Source: JALQUL01 sp040382935 (GTDB taxonomy: Bacteria; Pseudomonadota; Gammaproteobacteria; Burkholderiales; Burkholderiaceae_C). From it: a DNA stretch of 64,000 nt. Below are positions 17,879 to 26,338 of this stretch, piece after piece. The stretch is taken from the NCBI GenBank assembly GCA_040382935.1, contig JBEIEP010000001.1, positions 1 to 64,000 on the forward strand, given 5' to 3'. The notes below the pieces were generated by a model. The model saw only the letters and a program-made list of their open reading frames with translations, made no database searches and was not told the origin of the DNA. Positions within the stretch are counted from its first letter, which is position 1. Each line of letters opens with the position of its first letter. Made by a program: the position numbers and the translations under genes.

Positions 17879-18913
17879 TCACTCTTTGCCTGCATCGCCA
17901 AACACGCCGCCACGAATCAGCACTGCCATCACAAAGTGCTGCTGCTCCACCGCAGGCACTTTGTCTTTAAGCAACCATTCGTCTAACAGCGTGTAAAAGT
18001 CAGCCTTTTGCTTGGGCTGCCGATAGGCCTTGCCCTGGGTGGTAACGGAACCATAGGGCTCTACTGCAATGGGGCCGTTGGCGTCTGCGCCTTCGTACCA
18101 GGTGTCAATCGTGCGAATTGCATTGCCCAATTTTTGCGAATGCATACCGGCAACGCCGTTGACGTGGTAAAGCGTTTTGCTCTTTTTGGAGCCGGTTTTG
18201 TCCAGAATCAATTCCTGCGATGGGAACACTTCTTGCCCGGCTCCCAGACGAACATAAGCAGTGATTTGCAGCAAAACATGGTGCTGGCCGCTCAGTCCGT
18301 TTTCTACCAATTTCGCCAGCGCGGTTAGACCTTTAGAAGACTCCCCCGCTTGTCCAAAGTCCCGCACAGGCAGTGCCAGTGCGTCAAAAGTCCAGGTCGA
18401 TTTGGTTTGACCGTCTACGACGTGTTCGACCTGCACTTCAACGTTTTCAACGCCTATGCGATTGCGCCACAAAAAGCGGCCATTGGCCAAGTTGTAGGCA
18501 TAGCGGCGTGCCAACTCACCAAAACCAACCGTGCTGGCATAGCCCTGCACCGTGGTTTTTAGTTTGTCTTGGTAGACGCTGCTATTGCAGGCCGACGGCG
18601 TACCCGCCCCCGCCAAAACGCGCAGGCTGAAACTCGCTTTTAAGGTGTCGCAAGTGGCAGGCAGCATGGCGACGTCAACCGTCTGCAGGTTTGGGTTCTC
18701 GATAGCCGCATCTAGCTTGGCCGGGTCTTGGTCTTTGGTTTTCAGACGATTGGAAATCGTTCCGCGAACCGATTTTTCCATGAGCTGGACTGCAGGCCAG
18801 TGTGCGCTACCGCTGCGCTGATTCCATTGCCCTGCGCTGAACAAGGCGTCAGAAGGGTCGAGTTTGCGTTCAAAGGCCAATACCGAAGCTGTTTTTAAAG
18901 ATGTGGTTGCCAT
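17879..18913 (-). CDS. cas7f: Cas7f (Csy3) Cascade backbone subunit
   Basis: A 344-residue Csy3 protein that polymerises (six copies in known complexes) along the spacer part of the crRNA. The N-terminus (TTSLKTASVLAFERKLDPSD) and the segments GFGELARRYAYNLANGRFLW and VENVEVQVEHV are characteristic of the family. It lies 20 bp after cas5f, with the purine-rich AGGAG-type sequence just before ATG 18913. Highest stoichiometry in the complex would fit a good RBS here. Confidence 0.95.
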   Translation of the reverse strand: MATTSLKTASVLAFERKLDPSDALFSAGQWNQRSGSAHWPAVQLMEKSVRGTISNRLKTKDQDPAKLDAAIENPNLQTVDVAMLPATCDTLKASFSLRVLAGAGTPSACNSSVYQDKLKTTVQGYASTVGFGELARRYAYNLANGRFLWRNRIGVENVEVQVEHVVDGQTKSTWTFDALALPVRDFGQAGESSKGLTALAKLVENGLSGQHHVLLQITAYVRLGAGQEVFPSQELILDKTGSKKSKTLYHVNGVAGMHSQKLGNAIRTIDTWYEGADANGPIAVEPYGSVTTQGKAYRQPKQKADFYTLLDEWLLKDKVPAVEQQHFVMAVLIRGGVFGDAGKE

Positions 18914-18933
18914 GATAAAAAATCTCCTAAAAA

Positions 18934-19968
18934 TTAATCAAATTGAGGTGGGTTAAGGGTGGTGTCTTGTTCAGAGTCTGCGGTCAATTCAAGCGATTCC
19001 TTGTCTGAATCACTGGGTTCGTAGCCGCTGGTGCAACGGTACATCCCCAGTTCTGGTTCATATTCAGGCTTCCACATGAACTGGGTGGCGTCTGTGAGCC
19101 GGTGGGGGCTAATCCATTGGCCAATGGAATAAATGCTTTCTACCCACCTAAATGGCGTGCGCATATCTCGCGCATTGGCCACCGAGCCGGGTGGGTGCAG
19201 ATCGGTTAAGGCGGCGTAACCTACCGGAATAGGAACCAACCAGCCATCTCTGCCATCGGGCTTCCATTCCACCTTGCCGTCGTCGGTATGCGTGGCGCGG
19301 TAGTTGATGCGCGACAAGTCCAACCATGCGTCTAACAAAGTTGGCTCGCCTGTGCTTGCGTCTGCTGGATGATTTTCCAGCATCGTGCGCCAGCGCTTTT
19401 GCAACAGGTCGTCTCTGGCCACCAAGGCGAATCCTGGCAGCCACTGCCTGCGCAACAACCTAAACTGTTTTGCGCGCTCCGAAGGTTCAAGCGACAGGCC
19501 AAGCAGGCGAGGCTGCGACGAGCCACGCCCACCTTTTTGACGCGGAATCACACTACCCCCAGCAATACGCATTCCGGCTGCACACTCGCCTACAGCGTTG
19601 GCTATGGTTTGGCGCTCTTCGTCACTCAAAAAAGCGGCTGCGGTTTGAGCGCCAAAAACAAGGGTGACCTCCATGTGCGCACGCCCTTCCTCCACAATTG
19701 CGGCGGTGCTGCCATCTTGCAGCACAGGGTTGCGTGTGAGATGAAAACTACGCGTGTATCCTGCGGTGGTGGCCTGGGCTTCAAAGGCATGGCAAATTAC
19801 GCCCACCGACTCAAAACGCAAGCCCAAATCACGCCCAAGCCTTCGCTCAAGCGCAACCATCAACCCCGTAAATGCGGTGATCGCCGGAAACCCCCAGGTC
19901 ATAGCGCTTGAAATGCAATTGGCGTTTTGCACGCGCAGGCGCGGCAGAATCAACAAATGGCTAGACAT
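18934..19968 (-). CDS. cas5f: Cas5f (Csy2) Cascade subunit
   Basis: A 344-residue Csy2 protein starting at ATG 19968 (MSSHLLILPRLRVQNANCIS). The longer frame to 20199 runs inside cas8f and is rejected. It caps the 5' handle of the crRNA together with Cas8f. WGFPAITAFTGLMVALERRL near residues 26-45 and the conserved RIAGGSVIPRQKGG near 130 identify the family. The start overlaps the cas8f stop by 8 bp, so the two are probably translated together. Confidence 0.94.
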   Translation of the reverse strand: MSSHLLILPRLRVQNANCISSAMTWGFPAITAFTGLMVALERRLGRDLGLRFESVGVICHAFEAQATTAGYTRSFHLTRNPVLQDGSTAAIVEEGRAHMEVTLVFGAQTAAAFLSDEERQTIANAVGECAAGMRIAGGSVIPRQKGGRGSSQPRLLGLSLEPSERAKQFRLLRRQWLPGFALVARDDLLQKRWRTMLENHPADASTGEPTLLDAWLDLSRINYRATHTDDGKVEWKPDGRDGWLVPIPVGYAALTDLHPPGSVANARDMRTPFRWVESIYSIGQWISPHRLTDATQFMWKPEYEPELGMYRCTSGYEPSDSDKESLELTADSEQDTTLNPPQFD

Positions 19969-21310
19969 GGGCAAGCTCCTGTTCAGAGCGTGCATCCACG
20001 CCCCCATCCCGCTCAAAGGCTTTGAGCGCTTCACGCACCTGCTTGCGCCAATAGTGGTATTCAGGATCTCCCACGGGCAAGGCACCAATTGGACTGCTGT
20101 GCAGCTGGTCGTTGAACCAACTCGCAAAATCGTCACTGACCTTAGCCAACACCAGTGATTCTGGTAATGGACTATCTGCGGGGTCTGCCATTTTTGCACC
20201 CTGTGGATCTAACCAATAGCGAAGATGGGCTGCCAGTTGGCAATCGGGATGTTGACTCCAACCCACATCTAAGCTCCGCATCTCAGCAGTAAAGGCCAGC
20301 CATTCGTCGATCAAGGTCTCAAGGTATTCGTCGCGGGTTTCACGGGTTGCCTTCACCGGGTCGGGTTCAGTGTTCAAAAACTTGGCGAGTGCTTTGACGG
20401 TGAACCTGACACGAGCGATGGTGCCGAATAGCGTGAACGCGGATTGCAATTTAAGCAATGGCTTAGGGCCATTTCTCCACTCCGTACTTGGTGGTACCGA
20501 GGCAAAGAGGAAGTTCTTGCCACCGCGCTGAACGTTAAGTTGTCCGATGTTTTGTTTATTGGATCCGCCCATTTTTTGTATTGCCAATTGGAGGTAAACC
20601 CGTACTGGCTGGTCGTGCAGGGCGTTGGCCTTTTTGGCTTCACGAGCGGCTTTTGCCTCATCGCCAAACCTGTCGGCTTGCAGTTGTTCGTAAACCCTGT
20701 GCGCCAAAGAACTGGCGTACAAAGGCTCCAACAAATGAAAGGCTTGGTCGTCATGCACCTGGCTGCAATCGATCGGCCAATACAGTTGTTTGGCCAGGGT
20801 ATGTGCCGCTGGCTTGCCATTGGTCTCCAGCAAACCCGCAAAGGCTTGCATCCACTGTGCCGCCTGAGCTGGGTTGCCCGAAAGCGCGGCGGCAAAGTCC
20901 ACATCATCCTGCTGGGCCAACTGCAACAGGGTTTGCTGCTGGTGCTCCAAACGCAGGAACGTGTAAACATCGAGTGCAGCGGCATTGCCCACCACATCTA
21001 AGTCGTAGTGCTGCCCTAGGCAATGGCTGCCTACAACTTGCAACGCGGCCATGCTGCTGGGGGGCACATGCCAGCTAGACCCCCTCGCATCCGGGTGTAT
21101 CGCTTTGAGCGTATGGGTAACCGCTTGTATTTGCCCTGCCCTTCTGGCCGCATCCTCTAGCCAAACACTTGGCTGGTACTTTGCTACGAACTCATCACGC
21201 TTGGGGTCATCGTCTTTCAGTTTCTCGACTTTGACGGCCAATCGTTCTGCAATAAATTCTTCGATCAGAACTTTGATTTGGCCTGCCCGCGTAGGCGGTG
21301 CTTTTTCCAT
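19961..21310 (-). CDS. cas8f: Cas8f (Csy1) large subunit, PAM recognition
   Basis: A 449-residue Csy1 protein, the least conserved cas product, identified by order and by its motifs. These include SSWHVPPSSMAALQVVGSHC near residues 78-97, the KKMGGSNKQNIGQLNVQRGG-like segment (KMGGSNKQNIGQLN near 250) and KNFLFASVPP. In type I-F complexes it contacts the CC PAM and recruits Cas2-3. It lies 21 bp after cas2-3 with a purine-rich RBS (GGAGAAGCA) before ATG 21310. Confidence 0.93.
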   Translation of the reverse strand: MEKAPPTRAGQIKVLIEEFIAERLAVKVEKLKDDDPKRDEFVAKYQPSVWLEDAARRAGQIQAVTHTLKAIHPDARGSSWHVPPSSMAALQVVGSHCLGQHYDLDVVGNAAALDVYTFLRLEHQQQTLLQLAQQDDVDFAAALSGNPAQAAQWMQAFAGLLETNGKPAAHTLAKQLYWPIDCSQVHDDQAFHLLEPLYASSLAHRVYEQLQADRFGDEAKAAREAKKANALHDQPVRVYLQLAIQKMGGSNKQNIGQLNVQRGGKNFLFASVPPSTEWRNGPKPLLKLQSAFTLFGTIARVRFTVKALAKFLNTEPDPVKATRETRDEYLETLIDEWLAFTAEMRSLDVGWSQHPDCQLAAHLRYWLDPQGAKMADPADSPLPESLVLAKVSDDFASWFNDQLHSSPIGALPVGDPEYHYWRKQVREALKAFERDGGVDARSEQELAHV

Positions 21311-21331
21311 TGCTTCTCCTTTTTTACCACA

Positions 21332-24300
21332 TTAAAATGGTTTTTGAAAAATTCCCAACGCCGGGTGAAAACACCATGCGGGGGCACCTGTACCTTTGCT
21401 TTGCTTTAAGGTGACCTGCCCAAACCGCATCGCGCAGATATGAAGTGGCATGTCGAGTTCTTCAGCCAACTCGGACAGTGCCTGCAGATACCCGACGCTT
21501 CCCCATGGGGTGATGCGTGAGCCGGTGACCAAGGCATCGTCAATGCGTGTTAGCGCATAGCTCACGTCAACGCCCACCTCGCCTTTTTTGCTTCGACCGT
21601 AGCTGGTTTCAATCACCTGCTGCAAGAAAAAATCGTCCCCGTCGGTCATTGGCATCAGGCGCAGCGTGACCTCTTCGCGCGGGTCATTTTTGTCAAACCG
21701 AAACGGCTGCTTATGCGGTAGCGTGGCGGTCAGGGTGGTGTCTTGCGCCGAAAGGCTCCAGACTGTCGCGGCGTTGAAGGCTGCATCTGTCTTTGCACGC
21801 GCCAACATGGTATCGCGCATTCGGGCGTGTTCTAAATCGATCAAAGAGCCTTGCGGTTTTAACTGGGGTGCAGCCAAAAGGCGTGGCCGCGCGTCGATAA
21901 CGAAGCGGCCTTTTTCGTCCAGCACAGGCCCCAGCAAAGGCACCATGTCGTGGGTGTTCAGTTTGAAGTCCAAGCCCGACAGGCTCTCAAACCCGGGGCG
22001 TACAAAGCTAGGCTGCGATTTATCAGTGCTTCTGTAGTGCTTTAAATTCCACTGAAACACCCGTAGGTTGGGCGAAGGCAAAGCCTGCCCCGCGCTCATG
22101 GGGCGATGCCGCCGCACACGGCCAGCCAGTTGGATGAGCGATCGCATGGATGACGGCTCCACAATCGCCCAGTCGTAATCGTGGTCCCGCCCCACCTCGG
22201 TAACGGGTGAACCCAGTACCAAAAAGAGGTGATCATCTGCGGGATGACGACGCAGACACTGGGCAATGTCAGGCAGGTCAAATATGGCATGGCTATCTTT
22301 GCGGTTGAGCGCTGCATCGAGTTGTTTCTCGATGCGAGACCGCAAGAGCATGGGGTATTGCGAATGGTAGGCGCACAGGTGAACGTGCAATCCCTCGGGC
22401 CAGATTTGTTGGTACAAAGCCAGTGCCACCTCCACCAACGGCGCAACGTTGGCCATACGCACCAGCCCAAAGCTGACGCGCTGGCCACTAATGGGCGCTA
22501 CGGTGTGATGATCCCGGTGCAGTGCTGGTGCTAGCTGAACGACGCGGCTTGCAAACGCTTCGGCCAATTTGTCTTGTGGCACCTTGGCCAAATCCAATAA
22601 CGCAAGCTGCGCCCACCTTGGCGATGGCGCACCATTGGGTTTGCCCGCTTTAAGTGCAGCAACGCGCTGGGTAACAAACTTTTCGTGTTGGGTGGCAAAA
22701 GATGCGCCATCAGCACAGTCTGCGTGCTGTACGTCAAACTCATCCACCCAAGCGCAACAAGGGGCTACTTTGGCACCTGGCTCACCACGATTGCGTTGGT
22801 ACTGCGTCCGGCCTTTGACATAGGCCTCAAATAAACCACGAACCAGGTCAGGAGGTAGCGTGGCGGACGATAGCAATACCCGCGTACCCAGCAACCCTGC
22901 CCAATGCACTAGACGGGTCAGTGCGGGTAGGTCGGCCATATCGAAGTCGTCGGGTTCGTCCAGCACCAAGTCGCTACTCATCAGCCTCAGCATAGGGGCA
23001 ATTTGATGGCCGCCTCGGGTTCCCTCGGTAGCGGGCACCAGATGGTCAATGGTGCAAACCAATACCGGTGCCGTGATCAAACTTTTTGCGCGTGGGTCAT
23101 GAAGTACCCGACGCAGCAAGGGGTGCTCGTCCGGGTTGCCTTCGTAAAGAACGTGACTATCCGCGTCTAAAGAATCCTGTGCAGAGGCAGAACCACTTTT
23201 TTCAGCCTGCCGAAATTGTGCTTCAAACAATGCTCGCGATGCTGCGTCTCCAACCCGGATGGCAAGCTCGTCATCTTCTAGGCCTAGCAACTCTTTAAAC
23301 GCCTTGCCGGTTTGCAAGGTAAGGGTACGCAAGCCCATCGCAAAGGCGCAGCGCATACCCAATGCGGGTTCGGCCAGTGCATACATGATGCGGGCATTGG
23401 CCAAGGTTTTACCGCAACCGGTAGAGGCCAGATTCACGACAAAAGCACCCTGAGCCTGCGCCCGTGGCCGTAGTGATGCTGCCAAATCAGCGGCTTTGTT
23501 TTGCCACCTAAAACGCGCATCAGTAGTGGGCTTTTTCAAGCCTTTGTGGCGGGCCAAGTGGGGCATCTCACGCACCAAACTGGGCAAAGCCCGTGTCACC
23601 TCACCGCCGTGTTGTGCAACCCCCAGCAGGTGCTCATCCAAGGTTTGGTTGAACAGCCATTTTTCGGCCCTGGTATCAAAGCGGGTATTGGCATACGCTG
23701 GAAATCCCGGTTGCCCCTCCACCCGCCCCAGCGACGGCTTGCCGTTGTCCACGCCCAAACGCGAGTAATGGTGGTCGGCCAGCATCAAGCACATTCTTGA
23801 GACGTGCATCACGTAGGGGTTGCTTAACCAGCGAGTATTTGGTTCTTTTTGTACCTGCTTTAAAAGGCTTTTGGCCACCCGCATCGCCCGCTTGCGCCAA
23901 GGCATGGAAGTTACCGGCAGATTTTGAACCGGGAGATCCCAGTACGACTGCACGGGTAACGCGCCAGATTCCGTTTGTGTCACCGCGTCATGGTGATCCG
24001 CGTCCTTAGACCGCGAGTCTTCGTTCCAATACGCTGTAACGTAATTCAGTACACCTGACAACTGGTGCTCTGCCTCTAGGTTTGCGCTACCGTGGCTACC
24101 CTTGGGTGGCTGGGGCAAACGGTGGTGGCTCACCACAAGCCACGCAATGGCTTGGGCTAAAGGGGCATGACTCATTGCTAGAAATGGTTGATCACAGTCG
24201 CGGTCAATGCCGTCCCGCTGCAAACGTGATAACCAGCTCGCGTCGTCCTGTTCGCTGAGATTGGCCAAGCGTTGCAACCACTGCACATCACTGTCTTGCC

Positions 24301-24781
24301 CCACAAAGGACTGAAACAGTCTCAACGAGACCCATTCGTGGCGGTATTGGTTGCGTGCCGTTAGTTCACCACGCAGTCGCTTTTGAAACGCTACACTGGC
24401 CTTGCCTAAGTCGTGCAACAGTGATGCTAGAACCGTTAACAGATGTATGTCTTGCCCGGTATGCCAATCGTTTTCGTCGTCTGCGCGCAAAACGTTTCGT
24501 GCTGTGGTGTTGGTAGGCACCGCGCCGCGCTCGTTAAATTGACTGGCGTCGCCCACAATCCACAACAACTCGCTGTGATCTAGTCCACGTATCCAGTGAC
24601 AGGCAACCGCCGTGTTTTTTCGGGCCGTTTGGCGTAAGACTTTTCTGACGGTGGCCAGCCCATCGTGGGTGATAGCCGTTTGCCAAGTTCTGTCGCCCCT
24701 GCGCTCTGCAAATTGGTCAAGAATGCGCCGCGTTTCTGTCAACGCACGCTTTTCACACTGACAGATAAACATGACGTTCAT
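21332..24781 (-). CDS. cas3: Cas2-3 fusion nuclease-helicase (type I-F Cas3)
   Basis: A 1149-residue protein with an N-terminal Cas2 domain (about 1-95; MNVMFICQCEKRALTETRRI), then an HD nuclease (LLHDLGKASVAF, HD at 123-124; RHEW at about 147). The helicase follows: Walker A STGCGKT at 453-459, motif II DEPD at about 608-611, motif VI AGRVRRHRP. The Cas2 part joins Cas1 in spacer integration; HD plus helicase unwind and shred target DNA. All key motifs are intact. It overlaps the cas1 stop by 4 bp. Confidence 0.97.
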   Translation of the reverse strand: MNVMFICQCEKRALTETRRILDQFAERRGDRTWQTAITHDGLATVRKVLRQTARKNTAVACHWIRGLDHSELLWIVGDASQFNERGAVPTNTTARNVLRADDENDWHTGQDIHLLTVLASLLHDLGKASVAFQKRLRGELTARNQYRHEWVSLRLFQSFVGQDSDVQWLQRLANLSEQDDASWLSRLQRDGIDRDCDQPFLAMSHAPLAQAIAWLVVSHHRLPQPPKGSHGSANLEAEHQLSGVLNYVTAYWNEDSRSKDADHHDAVTQTESGALPVQSYWDLPVQNLPVTSMPWRKRAMRVAKSLLKQVQKEPNTRWLSNPYVMHVSRMCLMLADHHYSRLGVDNGKPSLGRVEGQPGFPAYANTRFDTRAEKWLFNQTLDEHLLGVAQHGGEVTRALPSLVREMPHLARHKGLKKPTTDARFRWQNKAADLAASLRPRAQAQGAFVVNLASTGCGKTLANARIMYALAEPALGMRCAFAMGLRTLTLQTGKAFKELLGLEDDELAIRVGDAASRALFEAQFRQAEKSGSASAQDSLDADSHVLYEGNPDEHPLLRRVLHDPRAKSLITAPVLVCTIDHLVPATEGTRGGHQIAPMLRLMSSDLVLDEPDDFDMADLPALTRLVHWAGLLGTRVLLSSATLPPDLVRGLFEAYVKGRTQYQRNRGEPGAKVAPCCAWVDEFDVQHADCADGASFATQHEKFVTQRVAALKAGKPNGAPSPRWAQLALLDLAKVPQDKLAEAFASRVVQLAPALHRDHHTVAPISGQRVSFGLVRMANVAPLVEVALALYQQIWPEGLHVHLCAYHSQYPMLLRSRIEKQLDAALNRKDSHAIFDLPDIAQCLRRHPADDHLFLVLGSPVTEVGRDHDYDWAIVEPSSMRSLIQLAGRVRRHRPMSAGQALPSPNLRVFQWNLKHYRSTDKSQPSFVRPGFESLSGLDFKLNTHDMVPLLGPVLDEKGRFVIDARPRLLAAPQLKPQGSLIDLEHARMRDTMLARAKTDAAFNAATVWSLSAQDTTLTATLPHKQPFRFDKNDPREEVTLRLMPMTDGDDFFLQQVIETSYGRSKKGEVGVDVSYALTRIDDALVTGSRITPWGSVGYLQALSELAEELDMPLHICAMRFGQVTLKQSKGTGAPAWCFHPALGIFQKPF

Positions 24782-25818
24782 AGGTTTGGCTCGCCCCCGG
24801 TTGAGCCTTGTACAGACTGCGACTGCGCTTGACGACCTATATCGATAGCAACCTGTTTAAGGGTATCGACCATGAAGTCCAGGGCTTCATGCCGCGCAAA
24901 GGAATCAATGCAGGCTTGTCTAAACTCTTGTTCGCTATCACCACGCGATGCGTTGATAAACGCTTGCGGTAATACCAAGGCATCTTTCACCAAATCGGCT
25001 ACATCAAACACCAAACCACCACGACGGGTCTTGCCGTGAAGTACAGCCAAACCATGAGGCAAACCCAAGACCCAAGTAGCGCTGGCGGCTAGGCCGTAGG
25101 CCAGATAGTTGCCGTGGTCAAGAAACTGGTTGGCCGCATCTACACTTTCGCCTCGACTGCTGCGAACAAATGACCCGTAGCGAACAGCACCGCTGGCCAA
25201 ACGGTAAAGTTGTTTTGTTAGCCGAGCCTCTTCGGTGAGCAACGCAGTCTGGTCGGCTGCGGCCTGTACGCCGTTATGGGCAGCTTGGACCAAAGACTCT
25301 ATGGTTTCAGGACTGGGTGCAGCAGGGACAGATTCCCACAATTTAGCCTTTGACCAATGCCGTTGTAAGGCCCTCAACCGCGCAATCTGAAACGCTTTGG
25401 CGGCTTCTAGGCGCAAAGCATCATCAAACCAGAACCTGCACCAATGTTGCAAATATTCGGTGGGACGGTATTCGCTTTGGGGCGAAAGCCATTCGATATC
25501 CACACTTCGTTCACTTGCGGCGAATAAAGGGGTGCCTCCTCCACCGCAAAACCCCAACATCACCCCAGCCCTAGCCAGTTCCCGCATTGCAGCCTGGGTA
25601 ACTGATGTACCGGTGCCCAACAAAATAGTGGTGGTATTGGCAATAGGAATGTTCCAGTACAACGATTGCTTGCCCTGGTCCGTTACGTACTCCACCCGGC
25701 CGCCGTTGACTAATAACCGGCAATGCTCAAGGTAATACAGATTGGCCCTCTTGGAGTGCAAGATGGCTTTTATCGCAGAATTGTTAATCGGCTCTGTGCT
25801 ACGTGTTTTGTTCGACAT
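24778..25818 (-). CDS. cas1: Cas1 spacer integrase, type I-F
   Basis: A 346-residue Cas1, first gene of the cas operon. Typical N-terminal strand elements are seen (LYYLEHCRLLVNGGRVEYV), then LLLGTGTSVTQAAMRELARA-like sequence near residues 66-85. The likely metal ligands are intact: Glu196/197 (LTEEARLTK), His261 (AVLHGKTRRGG) and Asp275 (FDVADLVKDA). With Cas2-3 it integrates new spacers at the leader end. The start ATG 25818 follows a plausible promoter at 25863-25892. The complete adaptation and interference set suggests a working system. Confidence 0.96.
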   Translation of the reverse strand: MSNKTRSTEPINNSAIKAILHSKRANLYYLEHCRLLVNGGRVEYVTDQGKQSLYWNIPIANTTTILLGTGTSVTQAAMRELARAGVMLGFCGGGGTPLFAASERSVDIEWLSPQSEYRPTEYLQHWCRFWFDDALRLEAAKAFQIARLRALQRHWSKAKLWESVPAAPSPETIESLVQAAHNGVQAAADQTALLTEEARLTKQLYRLASGAVRYGSFVRSSRGESVDAANQFLDHGNYLAYGLAASATWVLGLPHGLAVLHGKTRRGGLVFDVADLVKDALVLPQAFINASRGDSEQEFRQACIDSFARHEALDFMVDTLKQVAIDIGRQAQSQSVQGSTGGEPNL

Positions 25819-25862
25819 TGCTCGCTACCAAGACCGGTGCCGCTGATCCGCGCCCAATCCTA

Positions 25863-25892
25863 TTATTACTCAAATGAACTGCACTCAAACAA
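25863..25892 (-). promoter_or_regulatory. candidate cas operon promoter
   Basis: On the minus strand a -35 TTGTTT (25887-25892) and a -10 TAATAA (25863-25868) are 18 bp apart, about 45 bp upstream of the cas1 start. No terminator or second promoter is evident between the cas genes, so the six genes are probably one transcript. Confidence 0.45.
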
Positions 25893-26020
25893 GCGAATAC
25901 ACGTGAAAACCCCAATCGCCCCACCCCATTGAAAATCCCCGACAATACCCATACCTAGCCCCAGCGCATGTTGCGCTCCCGCCTTACCCCTTCGCATCTT
26001 TTATTGAACCTGCCACCACC

Positions 26021-26338
26021 ATGAGCAACACCCAAGAACGCATCGCACAACTCGTGCAATCCAACGACATCACCCTGTTTATGAAGGGTACGGCCAGTTT
26101 TCCGCAGTGCGGTTTTTCGGGTCGGGCGATTCAGATTTTGAAGGCTTGCGGCGTCGACACCAAGGGCATTCAAACCGTGAATGTGCTGGAAGACCCCGAG
26201 ATTCGCCAGGGCATCAAAGAGTTCAGCAACTGGCCCACCATTCCGCAGCTGTACGTCAAAGGCGAGTTTGTGGGTGGCTCGGACATCATGATGGAGATGT
26301 ACGAGAGTGGCGAGCTACAAAAAGTGATTTCGGGCTAA
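26021..26338 (+). CDS. grxD: monothiol glutaredoxin GrxD
   Basis: A 105-residue CGFS-type glutaredoxin (Grx4 family) that carries and delivers [2Fe-2S] clusters. It has LFMKGTASFPQCGFSGRA near residues 19-36, with the single active-site Cys, then the glutathione-binding WPTIPQLYVKGEFVGGSDI. Length is typical. In related genomes grxD directly follows prmC; here the two are separated by the accessory island. Its 3' end overlaps the convergent fic gene by 4 bp. Confidence 0.96.
   Translation: MSNTQERIAQLVQSNDITLFMKGTASFPQCGFSGRAIQILKACGVDTKGIQTVNVLEDPEIRQGIKEFSNWPTIPQLYVKGEFVGGSDIMMEMYESGELQKVISG

Noticed and set aside
18934..20199. Longer cas5f frame starting at 20199
   Set aside because: The extra 77 codons lie inside cas8f and do not resemble Csy2; the family N-terminus begins at 19968.
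21332..24781. Apparent lack of a cas2 gene
   Set aside because: In type I-F, Cas2 is fused to the N-terminus of Cas3, and that domain is visible here.
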